Positions 16,521 through 24,641 of a stretch of 30,129 bases of DNA are shown in pieces. Positions within the stretch are counted from its first letter, which is position 1; each line of letters opens with the position of its first letter. The position numbers and the translations under genes are program-made. Source of the stretch: an uncultured Lachnospiraceae bacterium (GTDB taxonomy: Bacteria > Bacillota > Clostridia > Lachnospirales > Lachnospiraceae); assembly GCA_910579425.1 (NCBI GenBank), contig CAJTVL010000036.1, positions 10,304 through 40,432 on the forward strand. The letters run 5' to 3'. The notes beneath the pieces are model-generated. The model was given only the letters and a program-made list of their open reading frames with translations, searched no databases and was not told where the DNA came from.

Positions 16521-17537
16521 TCATGAACCGAATCCATGCTCTTTTGCCCATGTCAGAAGTTCGTCATATTCGGATGTGACGCTTTTTATCGTCTCATCCT
16601 TCTCCTGGAGCATGGCCTCTTTTTCCATAAGAATATTGTCTTTCTCGGTAATAATGCTGTCCTTTTCAGTAATGATGCTGTCTTTCTCAGTGATGATGCT
16701 GTCTTTCTCAATAATTATGCTATCCTTCTGCGCGATTTCACTGTCCTTCTCGATAATTATGCTATCCTTCTGCGCCAGCATATCCTGCCATCCCTGCTGG
16801 GTTCGATAGTAATCCTCCCGGGCCTCGCACTGCATACGAATCTTTTCCTCCTGGCTAAGCTGGTAGACGGTTTCGGCGGCTTCGCCGATGTATTCGTTTT
16901 TCTGCGATAACATCTTTAGCTCCTCCCATGTGGCAGCTTTGAAGAGAGTCGCCCAATAATTGATCTGATAACGCCGATCCTCCTCCGTAGCCAAATCTGT
17001 TCGGGTTAAGTCTAACACACAAAGGCGCAACTTGTCACTATACAGAGTATAATTCTTTACATTTAAAAACTTATAAGTGGCATAAAATTCCGGGTGCTGC
17101 GGAAAAAGGGTGAAATTAAGTAGTCCGATCTGGATCACGGGGCGCACGGTCTGATACTTCTCTGCGGGTCTCAGGTTGTCATAGCTTCTGCACAGGTAGC
17201 TTAGGGAGCGGTCTGTCCAATTGTGCTCGTTGATAACCTGCATTTCCAGATTGATAATCACATTGTCATTCAGGCAGACCCTGATATCCAGAATAAAGGT
17301 TTTGTTATCAATGGTATCCCCAAGTTCAATGGGATTGGTGATCACGGCAGAGGAAATATCCAAAGGCGGAAGATGAAGCAGGGATGAGATTAATCCGATC
17401 AGTACATGGTTGTTTCGCTGAAGAAGCGCGCGGAACAGATAATCGTTTGTCATAGGAATGGAAAGAGGCCCAGTGGCAGAAAAATGAAATGCTTCGGTAT
17501 GGCCGGTATTGTGGCCACTGCTTAAGATATGATCCAT
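16521..17537 (-). CDS. Rpn family recombination-promoting nuclease / PD-(D/E)XK transposase-like protein with heptad repeats
   Basis: A 338-residue protein. Residues about 25-215 match the PDDEXK_2/Rpn family: PMTNDYLFRALLQRNN, then TNPIELGDTIDNKTFILDIRV with Asp84 and INLEMQV with Glu98 and Gln100 forming the nuclease core. Relatives of E. coli RpnA are DNA endonucleases that raise RecA-independent recombination; they are often annotated as transposases but lack IS ends. From Lys257 to about residue 315 the protein is a perfect-phase heptad repeat (KDSIITE and variants, nine units), likely a coiled coil. The ATG at 17537 follows AAAGGAC. A promoter is seen at 17686-17713. No terminal inverted repeats were found around it. 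Confidence 0.85.
   Translation of the reverse strand: MDHILSSGHNTGHTEAFHFSATGPLSIPMTNDYLFRALLQRNNHVLIGLISSLLHLPPLDISSAVITNPIELGDTIDNKTFILDIRVCLNDNVIINLEMQVINEHNWTDRSLSYLCRSYDNLRPAEKYQTVRPVIQIGLLNFTLFPQHPEFYATYKFLNVKNYTLYSDKLRLCVLDLTRTDLATEEDRRYQINYWATLFKAATWEELKMLSQKNEYIGEAAETVYQLSQEEKIRMQCEAREDYYRTQQGWQDMLAQKDSIIIEKDSEIAQKDSIIIEKDSIITEKDSIITEKDSIITEKDNILMEKEAMLQEKDETIKSVTSEYDELLTWAKEHGFGS
16602..16769 (-). repeat. 21-bp minisatellite encoding a heptad coiled coil
   Basis: About eight consecutive 21-bp units in the Rpn-family gene encode KDSIIIE, KDSEIAQ, KDSIIIE, three KDSIITE, KDNILME and KEAMLQE, with a partial ninth. The central copies are almost identical in DNA, which suggests recent slippage or unequal exchange, while the outer copies have diverged. 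Confidence 0.9.
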
Positions 17538-17608
17538 AGAATTGTTGTCCTTTCTGTGTAAGATGATGAAGATGTTAAGATTTGCAGTGTCGTTTGAGAT
17601 AAGCCTAT

Positions 17609-17624
17609 CAGCCTGACCAGGCTG
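17609..17624 (-). promoter_or_regulatory. Stem-loop in the leader of the Rpn-family gene
   Basis: CAGCCTGGTCAGGCTG is a 16-bp inverted repeat (7-bp arms around GT) about 72 bp upstream of the start codon and inside the predicted leader. It could be an operator or an mRNA hairpin; no U run follows. Confidence 0.35.
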
Positions 17625-17685
17625 TCAGAGCAAGGATCATTAAGGTTCCTAAACGTCAGAGTTCCTGCCGTTTACCCCATAAAGG

Positions 17686-17713
17686 ATCATACCACGAAAA
17701 AAAGGAAAAACAA
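17686..17713 (-). promoter_or_regulatory. Promoter for the Rpn-family gene
   Basis: On the minus strand TTGTTT (17713-17708), a 16-bp spacer and TATGAT (17691-17686), the latter preceded by TGG, giving an extended -10. Transcription would start near 17680 and leave a leader of about 140 nt before the ATG at 17537. Confidence 0.45.
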
Positions 17714-18015
17714 AGAAAAACGCAGGAATCGGATGTAGAAATTTATACAGAAAATCCGAGTGCAAACAGGCAAAATCTACAATATATTGTATTTTTTCCA
17801 CAAGTATACCGTCCAAAACACTACACATAGTATTGTGTAAAATGATACGTTTTCCAAACAACGGATGCCAGGCTCCGCCAGAGAGCCTGATGTTTCAATC
17901 AAAATCCCGCGGGATTCACCAAATGTCTGCCTCGCAGCCACCTGGCTCATTGCCCGCAGGAATTAATCTTCCGCTTTTCAAAAAACCTTCCGTTTACATT
18001 AATTTCATATTACTT
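17714..18015. other. Gene-free stretch upstream of the Rpn-family gene
   Basis: No convincing coding region was seen on either strand; the 70-residue minus-strand frame at 17649-17861 has an atypical composition and no ribosome site. The stretch holds an inverted repeat TACACA-6 nt-TGTGTA (17822-17839) and one copy of a dispersed 27-nt repeat (17856-17882) that recurs at 29804. The neighbouring oxidoreductase remnant ends at its right border. Confidence 0.5.
17856..17882 (-). repeat. Dispersed 27-nt repeat, copy B
   Basis: The minus strand contains a 27-nt stretch built of TCTGGCGGAGCCTGGCATCC and then GTTGTTT. A second copy at 29804-29830 differs at only two positions, both A/G exchanges. 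Here flanking bases allow a different hairpin, CAGGCT with AGCCTG. Both copies are intergenic and can fold, like small repetitive extragenic palindromes or mobile terminators. Confidence 0.6.
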
Positions 18016-18159
18016 TTACCGGTACGCCCCCACAATCTCCAGAACAGCCCTCTGGAGCATCTCATCCACCTCCATGGCCTGGCGCCCGCTTACGGGGAGG
18101 GCCAAATCTCCCTGCGCCCTCTCCACAAGCCCGTAGAACCGTAAAAACAGCAGAGATAA
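18016..18159 (-). pseudogene. Possible C-terminal remnant or UGA-extended tail of the oxidoreductase
   Basis: Directly after the TGA stop of the Gfo/Idh/MocA gene (18162-18160) the same frame stays open for 47 codons to a TAA at 18016. The peptide contains RFYGLVERAQGDLALPVSGR and then a helical segment MEVDEMLQRAVLEIVGAYR. It has gene-like codon use and loosely resembles the C-terminal end of Gfo/Idh/MocA proteins (a G-x-LPVSG turn followed by a helix). The intact gene upstream already has its own C-terminal helix, so this is more likely the relic of a second copy than part of the same protein. Stop-codon read-through is a less likely alternative. Confidence 0.4.
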
Positions 18160-19320
18160 TCAATAGCTTCCCACTGTAATCCTTTCCTCTGTGAAGTTTT
18201 CCACAGAGGTTTTTTTCTCATAAAAATGCACTGCGTTTCTCAGGATGCCGTCTAATCCATAGTACTCATCTTCACAGGAAATCGGCAATTTCACTCTCCT
18301 GCCGCTAAATCCCGACTTATAAATGGCAGTAATAAGCTCCACTGTCTTACGTCCGTCCTCGCCGGTAATCAAAGGTGGTTTTCCCTTTTCCAGGGCGCTT
18401 AGCACACCCTCAATTTCCCCGGTGTGTCCTTCATAAGACAGAGGCTCTATGTTTTTCCAAAAATCCTGCAGTTTCCGTACAAGCCCTGCATTCCCCTCCG
18501 ATCTGGGAAAACCGTTTTTTTGGCTGATTTCAGCCTTCACATCCCACGGCGCAGAAATTTTGGCGTCAGCGCACTGCAGCACAATACCCTGTTCTTCTCC
18601 ATGGTGTACCACGGAACTGGTGACCTGAGCCAAGCTCCCGTCTTCATAATGCAGACAGGCCAGAGACAAATCCTCTACCTCTGCATTATCATGCATTACA
18701 TTAGTCAGAACCGCCATAACCGAATCCGGCATTTTCCCTTCCAGCCAATTCAGCATATCAATATGATGCACCGCATGGTTTAGAGTTGGTCCCCCTCCTT
18801 CTTTTTCCCATGTCCCTCTCCACCAAAGATCATAATAACAATGCCCTCTCCACCATGCCGACTGTACGTTGGCCAGACAAATCTTTCCTGCCAGATTACT
18901 GTCAAGAGTCTTTTTTAATCTGTAAACGGAATCCCTGAACCGGTTCTGCGCAATGCACGCCATGGTCACACGATTACGCCTTTTCGCCTCCAACATCCTG
19001 TCACATTCTGCCAGACAAGCGGCCATAGGCTTTTCCACCACTACATTACACCCTGCATTCATACAGTTCACTGCAATCTCACAATGCACATAAGGAGGCG
19101 TACAGATATGGACAAGATCAATCTTAATCCCGGAAGCTAACATCTTCTCATGATCTGCAAACACCATGCTGTCCAGTCCGTATTTGACCTTTACCCCCTC
19201 CGCTTTCTGTGGGTAAATATCGCAAAGCGCCACAATACTGCATCTTTCCGGAAACGTAAGCAGGCCTTTGATGTGCTCGTTAGAAATTCCTCCTGTGCCA
19301 ACAATCGCTACATTTATCAT
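18160..19320 (-). CDS. Gfo/Idh/MocA family oxidoreductase
   Basis: A 386-residue NAD(P)-dependent dehydrogenase of the glucose-fructose oxidoreductase/inositol dehydrogenase family. The Rossmann start MINVAIVGTGGISNEH has G8-T-G-G, the hallmark EKP motif is VVVEKPMA (96-98), and the middle GGGPTLNHAVHHIDMLNWL carries the usual His/Asp/His active-site region. The C-terminal sheet domain and a final helix (GEDGRKTVELITAIYKS) are present, followed by a 38-residue tail. Substrate is unpredictable; an oxidised sugar or inositol is likely given the ABC sugar importer upstream. It starts 19 bp after the stop of a broken homologue and was probably in the same operon. Confidence 0.88.
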   Translation of the reverse strand: MINVAIVGTGGISNEHIKGLLTFPERCSIVALCDIYPQKAEGVKVKYGLDSMVFADHEKMLASGIKIDLVHICTPPYVHCEIAVNCMNAGCNVVVEKPMAACLAECDRMLEAKRRNRVTMACIAQNRFRDSVYRLKKTLDSNLAGKICLANVQSAWWRGHCYYDLWWRGTWEKEGGGPTLNHAVHHIDMLNWLEGKMPDSVMAVLTNVMHDNAEVEDLSLACLHYEDGSLAQVTSSVVHHGEEQGIVLQCADAKISAPWDVKAEISQKNGFPRSEGNAGLVRKLQDFWKNIEPLSYEGHTGEIEGVLSALEKGKPPLITGEDGRKTVELITAIYKSGFSGRRVKLPISCEDEYYGLDGILRNAVHFYEKKTSVENFTEERITVGSY

Positions 19321-19339
19321 ACAATTTGCCCCCTGTCGA

Positions 19340-20021
19340 TTATTTTACTTTAACTGCCAAAAGTTCTGCCCTGACACAAAGCTCCGCCGCTTTAAACACA
19401 TGTTCCTGCGTCATGGCATTTTCCGTCCGGTTGATACAGTCCAGAATCAACTGCCCGAAATAAGGATAGCCGACCTTTCCGGATACTTCAAAGTGCCGCT
19501 CTCCTTCTCCATTGACCAGAAAAACATGATCTCCGCCTTTATCATCAGTTCCGATATTTACGTATTTGCGCAGTTCAATATATCCTTCCGTCTCCAGGAT
19601 AAAGGTCCGCCCGTCTCCCCATGTGGAAAGCCCGTCCGGTGTAAACCAGTCCACCCTGAAGTGCTGGGTTGCCCCATTATCTCCCAGAAGAACCGCATCT
19701 CCGAAGTCTTCCAGTTCAGGATACTCCGTATGGTTGTAATTCCCCACCTGGCTATACTGCACTTTTGCATCTTTTACCCCGCAGTAATATAGAAACTGTT
19801 CAATCTGATGGCTCCCAATATCACATAAAATACCGCCATATTTTTCTTTTTCAAAGAACCATTCCGGCCTGCCTTTAGGATCTCCAATCCGATGCGGGCC
19901 ACATACCATAAATATGGCCATGATCTAATGCTATGGCTGCAATGCAAAATTCCCCCGGTTCTACCACTGGCATGGGTTTTCCTTTTGGTGCATAGTTCAT
20001 TCCATCCTTTTCTCTCTCCAT
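19340..20021 (-). pseudogene. Gfo/Idh/MocA oxidoreductase with large internal deletion and frameshift
   Basis: The N-terminus (from 20021 MEREKDG or 20000 MNYAPKGKPMPVVEPGEFCI, through AAIALDHGHIYGM) is a normal family start. At about 19895 it runs out of frame. From there the overlapping frame carries the second half: GPHRIGDPKGRPEWFFEKEK, CDIGSHQIEQFLYYCG, VDWFTPDGLSTWGDGRTFIL and an intact end (NAMTQEHVFKAAELCVRAE). About 130 residues, comprising most of the Rossmann fold and the EKP-like motif, are absent between the two halves and the frame changes at the joint. A function is unlikely. The IS element lies 33 bp upstream of its start. Confidence 0.85.
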
Positions 20022-20053
20022 ACTTACTTCTCGTCCTTTCCTTTGTATTTCCC

Positions 20054-21762
20054 CCTGAATCCGTGAACTTGACCTCAAATTAAAACCGGATGAAATTATC
20101 CGGAAAAAAACATAGGCGGCATGCCTCATTTTCGTGTAGTAATGCCTGCTGTTTTATAAAAATAGCATCAATTCACAAGCCCCATTCCTACAGGAGCGCG
20201 GACGGCAGATATCCTGTTGTCATCAGGTTTAGAGTGCAAAATATTCAAAGGCATAATACACATGCCGGAAAACATCGCGCCAGACATTGCTTTTCCCTAA
20301 GCCTATGATTAGTTTCCGGGCATGTTCCGTCACATGGCATGCCATATTGATCAGGTTATTGATGACCGTCCTGTGCCTGCGGCGCTTCACGGCATGTTTC
20401 AGATGGGGGTTCCTTTTCCCAAGCGATTCCTGCCCTATCATACGCAGTATGTTGTAGGACAGTATGGCAAGCTCCAGCACCAGTTCATTGGTCTCGAACT
20501 TGCCGGATGGGAGCCGCTCAAGGTCCATGTCCGTCTTCAGCTCGCTGTGGAACTGTTCACTCTCCCCATGGGCGTGGTAATGCCCGATGACTTCCCGGTC
20601 AGTGAAGCCTGTATTGGTCCACCACACATTGGCTTCGATGTCCGGGACAAGAAGAAACTGCCCCTTTTTGTCAATCGTGCGTTCAATGATCTCGTATCCC
20701 ATGCGGAGCGTGGCATGCTTCGTGGTACCGTCCTGTGCCTGGTATGTGATTTCCTTCCAGTCGCTTCCGATATAGACATCCTTGCCGTCCCTGGGGTGGG
20801 TGATGTCAAGGGAATTGTCTTTTGCCATCCTGAGCCAGTCCTCTTTGCTTTCCTTACGGAGGTTGCGCTTAATGATGAAATGGCACCCACGCTCCAGGAG
20901 GATGCCGATGTTCTCGGCGGAGTCATTCCCGGAATCAAGCCGGAAGAGCAGGGGTTCATCCGTCAGCTGGCGGCAGAGGCCGATGGTCTCCTCCAGGAAC
21001 TGGGGCGTGCCCTTCTGGCAGTGCTGTTTCCCTTCGCGCAGTTCCAGGTTGGCAAGGTATCCTTCGCTGCCGATATAGGCAAACATGGGTGCATAGCCGT
21101 CGCAGCCTTTGTAGGTCCGGGACACGCCCTCCTTGCAGGTCTTCGAATTGTCGAAAGGGGAGACGTCCATGTCTACAGGGACATATCCGCAAGGCAGCTT
21201 CGACGGGACAACGCCGTTGGATTTTAGCATCTTAATGTTCTCATCTAGAACCTGCCTGCGGATGGAGCTGCCGATTAAGTCAAAGCGCTGGCGCAGGGTC
21301 TCCGCAGAGGGGATGGCGTAGCAGATGCCGAGGGCCGCCTTATAAAAATCCGGGTCGTCATCCATTTCATGCACGGCATCAAAAGAGGGCTTGCCCATGC
21401 ATTGCATGCCGATATATGTCAGCATGACATCACCGTTCTTTATCTGATGCTGGGGATGGTTACAGTCAACCTTCATGTTATTGCAGTTTTTGACGAAATC
21501 GCTCTTGCCGAGGATTGCGCCTACAACAGCAAGCCCGCCGCTTGGAATGATGCGCTCATTTGTAAACTCAACTGTAATATTTTTTCTCATGGTGACCTCC
21601 GGGATTTATTTTTTCATTAATCCCAGTATACCATGATACTCAAGATACTGCATTATTTTTCCACCCATTGGGTACACAATTCTGAACGATAAAAACAAGC
21701 AACAAATACCGAAAATATGCGATGTTTGGAAAACAATTTGTAACGAAGTTCACGGATTCAGG
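20054..21762 (-). mobile_element. IS1380-family insertion sequence, complete
   Basis: A 1709-bp element bounded by 17-bp perfect terminal inverted repeats CCTGAATCCGTGAACTT (20054-20070 and, inverted, 21746-21762). It is flanked by a 5-bp direct repeat TTCCC (20049-20053 and 21763-21767), as expected for a target duplication. Length, one transposase gene and CC-starting ends agree with IS1380. It carries 175 bp of non-coding sequence past the transposase stop and 172 bp before its start. The perfect ends and duplication argue for recent, intact insertion. Confidence 0.92.
20229..21590 (-). CDS. IS1380 family transposase
   Basis: A 453-residue DDE transposase. The N-terminus holds the dimer/DNA-binding part (TNERIIPSGGLAVVGAILGK). 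The catalytic positions are likely Asp in PVDMDVSPFDNSKT, Asp in LFRLDSGNDSAEN and Glu in HYHAHGESEQFHSELKTDMD, in the IS4/IS1380 arrangement. The frame is uninterrupted and ends in a normal C-terminal region, so the element may be active. The ATG at 21590 follows GGAGGT four bases upstream. A TGG-extended TATACT stands before it as a possible promoter. Confidence 0.93.
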   Translation of the reverse strand: MRKNITVEFTNERIIPSGGLAVVGAILGKSDFVKNCNNMKVDCNHPQHQIKNGDVMLTYIGMQCMGKPSFDAVHEMDDDPDFYKAALGICYAIPSAETLRQRFDLIGSSIRRQVLDENIKMLKSNGVVPSKLPCGYVPVDMDVSPFDNSKTCKEGVSRTYKGCDGYAPMFAYIGSEGYLANLELREGKQHCQKGTPQFLEETIGLCRQLTDEPLLFRLDSGNDSAENIGILLERGCHFIIKRNLRKESKEDWLRMAKDNSLDITHPRDGKDVYIGSDWKEITYQAQDGTTKHATLRMGYEIIERTIDKKGQFLLVPDIEANVWWTNTGFTDREVIGHYHAHGESEQFHSELKTDMDLERLPSGKFETNELVLELAILSYNILRMIGQESLGKRNPHLKHAVKRRRHRTVINNLINMACHVTEHARKLIIGLGKSNVWRDVFRHVYYAFEYFAL

Positions 21763-21805
21763 TTCCCCTATATCTCTTCTCTCCAAAAATACCCCTTTGC
21801 TAATT

Positions 21806-21832
21806 AAGAGGATCAGTTTTACTGACCCTCTT
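21806..21832 (-). terminator. Stem-loop ending the ABC importer operon
   Basis: The minus-strand RNA pairs AAGAGGGUCAG with CUGAUCCUCUU (11 bp, one G-U) around a UAAAA loop, 53 bp past the binding-protein stop. The G-U is a mismatch on the other strand, pointing to a minus-strand function. The following U run is weak, so it may stabilise the 3' end rather than terminate strongly. Confidence 0.5.
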
Positions 21833-21885
21833 ATATCAAATCATGGAATGTTAGCTATCCTGCAAAAATCCTTTAACTTCTTTAA

Positions 21886-23604
21886 TTATTTTCCCCGGAC
21901 CTCATCATAAATTGCCGCCCGGTCTTCCATTACCTGCTTAATCCCTGCCGCTTCCAGCTTTGTGATAAATTCATCATATAAAGAGTCAAAGGAACCGCTT
22001 TCGCATGTGATACATTTTACCATATACTCCGATCTCAGCAAATCCAAATCGGTCTGTATCTCCATCTGACTCTCCGGGGCATTCATATACTGGTATCCGC
22101 CATAATGCTTTCCTTCCAGGGACTTGGTATAGTCATCCATCACATATTTTTCATATCCGGGGTTATCCGCTGCAATACTGATATTAAAATCCTCCACGGT
22201 CTGAAAATATCCCTGATTTCCCACAAGGAACATATCCGTACGTATCCAGTCTTTATCAACAGCGTTGAATTCCCCGTCTTTGGCCATAGGCACACCGTCC
22301 TCGTTATATTCAAAATGCTCTCCCTCAAATCCATGGTAAATTGCAAATCCACCTTCTTCTGTAGCCATCCAGTCAAGATAGGTAATGGCCGCTTCTACTT
22401 CCTCTGCAGTCGCCGTCTTGGGGCAGAAAAGAATCATACCACCTGCTCCGTATACATCTGTATACTGAGAGTCCGGATATACACTGGAATACATCGGAGA
22501 AATAGACTCCATCTCAGCAGATGAGTCGTTGGCCTGAAGCGCCTGAAGCAAAGAACCGCGTAAAATGTCTACATTATATCCTACGTTTTGCTCGAAACAT
22601 GCAATTTGCCCGTTTACGATATAGGACTGACTCTGCTCTCCGGTCTGGGCAAAATATTCCTGATTAATCAGGCCTTCATTGTACATTTGATTTAGCCAGT
22701 TAATATAATCTCTGTATCCCTCATCCGCATAATACTCAAAACCGCTCTGAATCGCACACTGCCTTTCGTCATTTACGTTTTTCATAAATGCCAGCGCAAT
22801 TGTTCCCACATAAGGATAAATCGTCGCTCCGTTTTCCAATCCAAGCGGCCAGATTCCGATGATGTCCGATCTGCCATCAGGGTTCTCTTTTGCCATCAGC
22901 CTGATGGCCTCTGTCAATTCCTCCACATTGGTGGGAATGTCAAGTCCCAGTTCCTCCAGCCAATCTGTGCGGATGAATAAATTGTGGGAAGCCACTGTAG
23001 CTCTCCTTGCCACCACTCCATACAGTTCGCCCCCCGGCATCCTTCCTATATCCATGCACTCGTCGCCGATATAGTTCTTAAGATTTACCGCCTGGTCATC
23101 GCCGTCCACAAATTCTGAGAGATCCCATATTCCTTCTGATTCATAGTAGTCCCTGGCATAGCTGTAAGTATAGGTAAAGGTAATTGTCGGGGCAGTGCCT
23201 GATGACATCATGGTCTGCATTTTCTCCACCTCATCCGAACGTGGAACCGCAACAAATTCAAGTTCAATTCCAACCTTGTCCATTGCCTCCTTTGCGTAAT
23301 CAACCCAGCGGTTATCCGTAATCGTGTTCCCTTCCGGCGCATTGGAACGGTCAAAGAGCTCCACCTGGATTTTCACATTATCAAATTGCTTGGATCCATA
23401 GGTAGTCTGATACCCGCTGCTGCCACTCTCTTTTGGTGCTTCTGCCTCATCAGTCTCCCCTGGTGCTTCTGCCTGCCCACTCTGCGTTTCTGTTTCACTT
23501 GCATCTGCACCGTTGTCCGTGCTGTCCTGGTCATTTGCACCGCATGCCCCAGCCCCCATTACCATTACGGTTGCCAAAACCATTGCCAATAAACGTTTCT
23601 TCAT
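21886..23604 (-). CDS. Extracellular sugar-binding lipoprotein of an ABC importer
   Basis: A 572-residue solute-binding protein. A lipoprotein signal peptide (MKKRLLAMVLATVMVMGAGAC, lipobox GAGAC) is followed by a low-complexity acidic linker rich in Asp, Glu, Ser and Thr. The family 1 binding fold comes next, with motifs like LEFVAVPRSDEVEKMQTMMS, SHNLFIRTDWLEELGLDIP and ATAEEVEAAITYLDWMATEE. Its length is like LplA/YtcQ proteins, which bind oligosaccharides. It is the third gene after two permeases; the ATPase is missing and would be a shared MsmX/UgpC type. The GAGGAAAG site lies before the ATG at 23604. Two hairpins in the preceding gap may raise its expression over the permeases. Confidence 0.92.
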   Translation of the reverse strand: MKKRLLAMVLATVMVMGAGACGANDQDSTDNGADASETETQSGQAEAPGETDEAEAPKESGSSGYQTTYGSKQFDNVKIQVELFDRSNAPEGNTITDNRWVDYAKEAMDKVGIELEFVAVPRSDEVEKMQTMMSSGTAPTITFTYTYSYARDYYESEGIWDLSEFVDGDDQAVNLKNYIGDECMDIGRMPGGELYGVVARRATVASHNLFIRTDWLEELGLDIPTNVEELTEAIRLMAKENPDGRSDIIGIWPLGLENGATIYPYVGTIALAFMKNVNDERQCAIQSGFEYYADEGYRDYINWLNQMYNEGLINQEYFAQTGEQSQSYIVNGQIACFEQNVGYNVDILRGSLLQALQANDSSAEMESISPMYSSVYPDSQYTDVYGAGGMILFCPKTATAEEVEAAITYLDWMATEEGGFAIYHGFEGEHFEYNEDGVPMAKDGEFNAVDKDWIRTDMFLVGNQGYFQTVEDFNISIAADNPGYEKYVMDDYTKSLEGKHYGGYQYMNAPESQMEIQTDLDLLRSEYMVKCITCESGSFDSLYDEFITKLEAAGIKQVMEDRAAIYDEVRGK

Positions 23605-23619
23605 ACTTTCCTCATTTCT

Positions 23620-23658
23620 GCGCGGCTTTTGTACCTACCAAGCCTGTGGATGCCGCGC
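23620..23658 (-). promoter_or_regulatory. GC-rich leader stem-loop before the binding-protein gene
   Basis: GCGCGGC (23658-23652) and GCCGCGC (23626-23620) on the minus strand form a 7-bp stem around a 25-nt loop, ending just before the ribosome binding site of the lipoprotein gene. It could be a protective 5' end after mRNA processing, or affect translation. No start or stop codons of a leader peptide were convincing. Confidence 0.4.
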
Positions 23659-23672
23659 GGACACAAACTTGC

Positions 23673-23696
23673 AATTGAAAAATCCAATTTTCAATT
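23673..23696 (-). promoter_or_regulatory. AT-rich intercistronic hairpin
   Basis: A perfect 9-bp inverted repeat AATTGAAAA-6 nt-TTTTCAATT between the permease and the binding-protein gene. Its U-rich right arm makes it terminator-like, so it may reduce read-through or mark a processing site. Confidence 0.4.
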
Positions 23697-23746
23697 CTCC
23701 TGTTCATAGATTGCTATTCATTCCATTTATGATTTAGCTGTTTTTA

Positions 23747-24628
23747 TCACCCCTTTACCGACCCCAGTGTCATTCCCTTTACAAAGTATTTCTGAAGCCA
23801 CGGATAAACCAGAATAATTGGGATTGTAGCCACTGCCACCGATGCCATTTTCAAAGATTGCGTCATGACCTGCGTTCCGATCCCCTCGGAATTGGCCGAA
23901 TCTGAATTTAATTCATTGGCGAACAACAGGGAACGAAGCCGCAGCTGTAAGGTGTACTTGTCCCCGTCTGAAATATAAAGCAGCGCCTGGAAATAGTCAT
24001 TCCAATAGTTAACCGCATAAAACAGCCCTATAGTTGCAATAATCGGAAGTGATAACTGGAGTACAACCCTAAACAGAACCTGCATTTCCGTCGCCCCGTC
24101 AATCTGGGCTGCCTCGTATAGTTCCTTTGGAATTTCCCTGAAAAAGGTACGCATTACCACAAAATTAAAAACACTGACTGCATTGGGTATAATAAGGGCA
24201 AGCAGACTGTCGTACAGGCCCAGATTCTTCACCACCAAAAAGGTAGGTATAATACCGCCTGAAAAATACATGGTAAATAAAATAAATCCTGATAACAGTT
24301 TTCTGCCAGGGAGCTGGTCGTAGGATAATGCATAAGCTGCCGCTATGGTCAGCACAAGGCTCAGAGCCGTTCCCAATAAAGTAATCATAACGGTGGTCCG
24401 CATCGCATTCCATATGGCTGGCCTTGCAAAAACATTTTGATAAGCTGCCAGCGTAAAATCTTTCGGATAAAAAGTGACATCATTGTTCAGTACGGCATTT
24501 GCTCCGCTAAAGGAATATGCAAGCACATTTACAAAGGGATACAGGCAGGCGATTGCCATTAACCCTACAAAACCATACATAAGAACATCAAAGATTGTAA
24601 ATCTCTGCCTTCTATTCTTTTTCTTCAT
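23747..24628 (-). CDS. Carbohydrate ABC transporter permease, LplC/YtcP-like
   Basis: About 293 residues with six membrane helices, for example FDVLMYGFVGLMAIACLYPFVN, TTVMITLLGTALSLVLTIAA and PIIATIGLFYAVNYWNDYFQ. The EAA loop that docks the ATPase is ELYEAAQIDGATEMQVLFRVVLQLSLP. The C-terminus VKGMTLGSVKG is typical of this permease class. The frame is open to 24685, but the ATG at 24628 (MKKKNRRQRF) is chosen because AGGAGGAGAGG lies directly before it and just after the stop of the upstream permease, showing close coupling. Confidence 0.92.
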   Translation of the reverse strand: MKKKNRRQRFTIFDVLMYGFVGLMAIACLYPFVNVLAYSFSGANAVLNNDVTFYPKDFTLAAYQNVFARPAIWNAMRTTVMITLLGTALSLVLTIAAAYALSYDQLPGRKLLSGFILFTMYFSGGIIPTFLVVKNLGLYDSLLALIIPNAVSVFNFVVMRTFFREIPKELYEAAQIDGATEMQVLFRVVLQLSLPIIATIGLFYAVNYWNDYFQALLYISDGDKYTLQLRLRSLLFANELNSDSANSEGIGTQVMTQSLKMASVAVATIPIILVYPWLQKYFVKGMTLGSVKG

Positions 24629-24641
24629 GCCTCTCCTCCTA

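Noticed and set aside
16521..17537. Rpn-family gene as a classical insertion sequence
   Set aside because: No terminal inverted repeats or target duplication were found around it; the family is named transposase by habit but acts as a nuclease.
17649..17861. 70-codon minus-strand frame upstream of the Rpn-family gene
   Set aside because: The composition is Phe-rich from low-complexity T runs, there is no ribosome binding site, and it contains a promoter candidate and part of a dispersed repeat.
20322..21227. Long plus-strand frame (301 codons) opposite the transposase
   Set aside because: It is antisense to a clear IS1380 transposase, lacks a ribosome site and family features, and is a by-product of the GC-rich third positions of the true gene.
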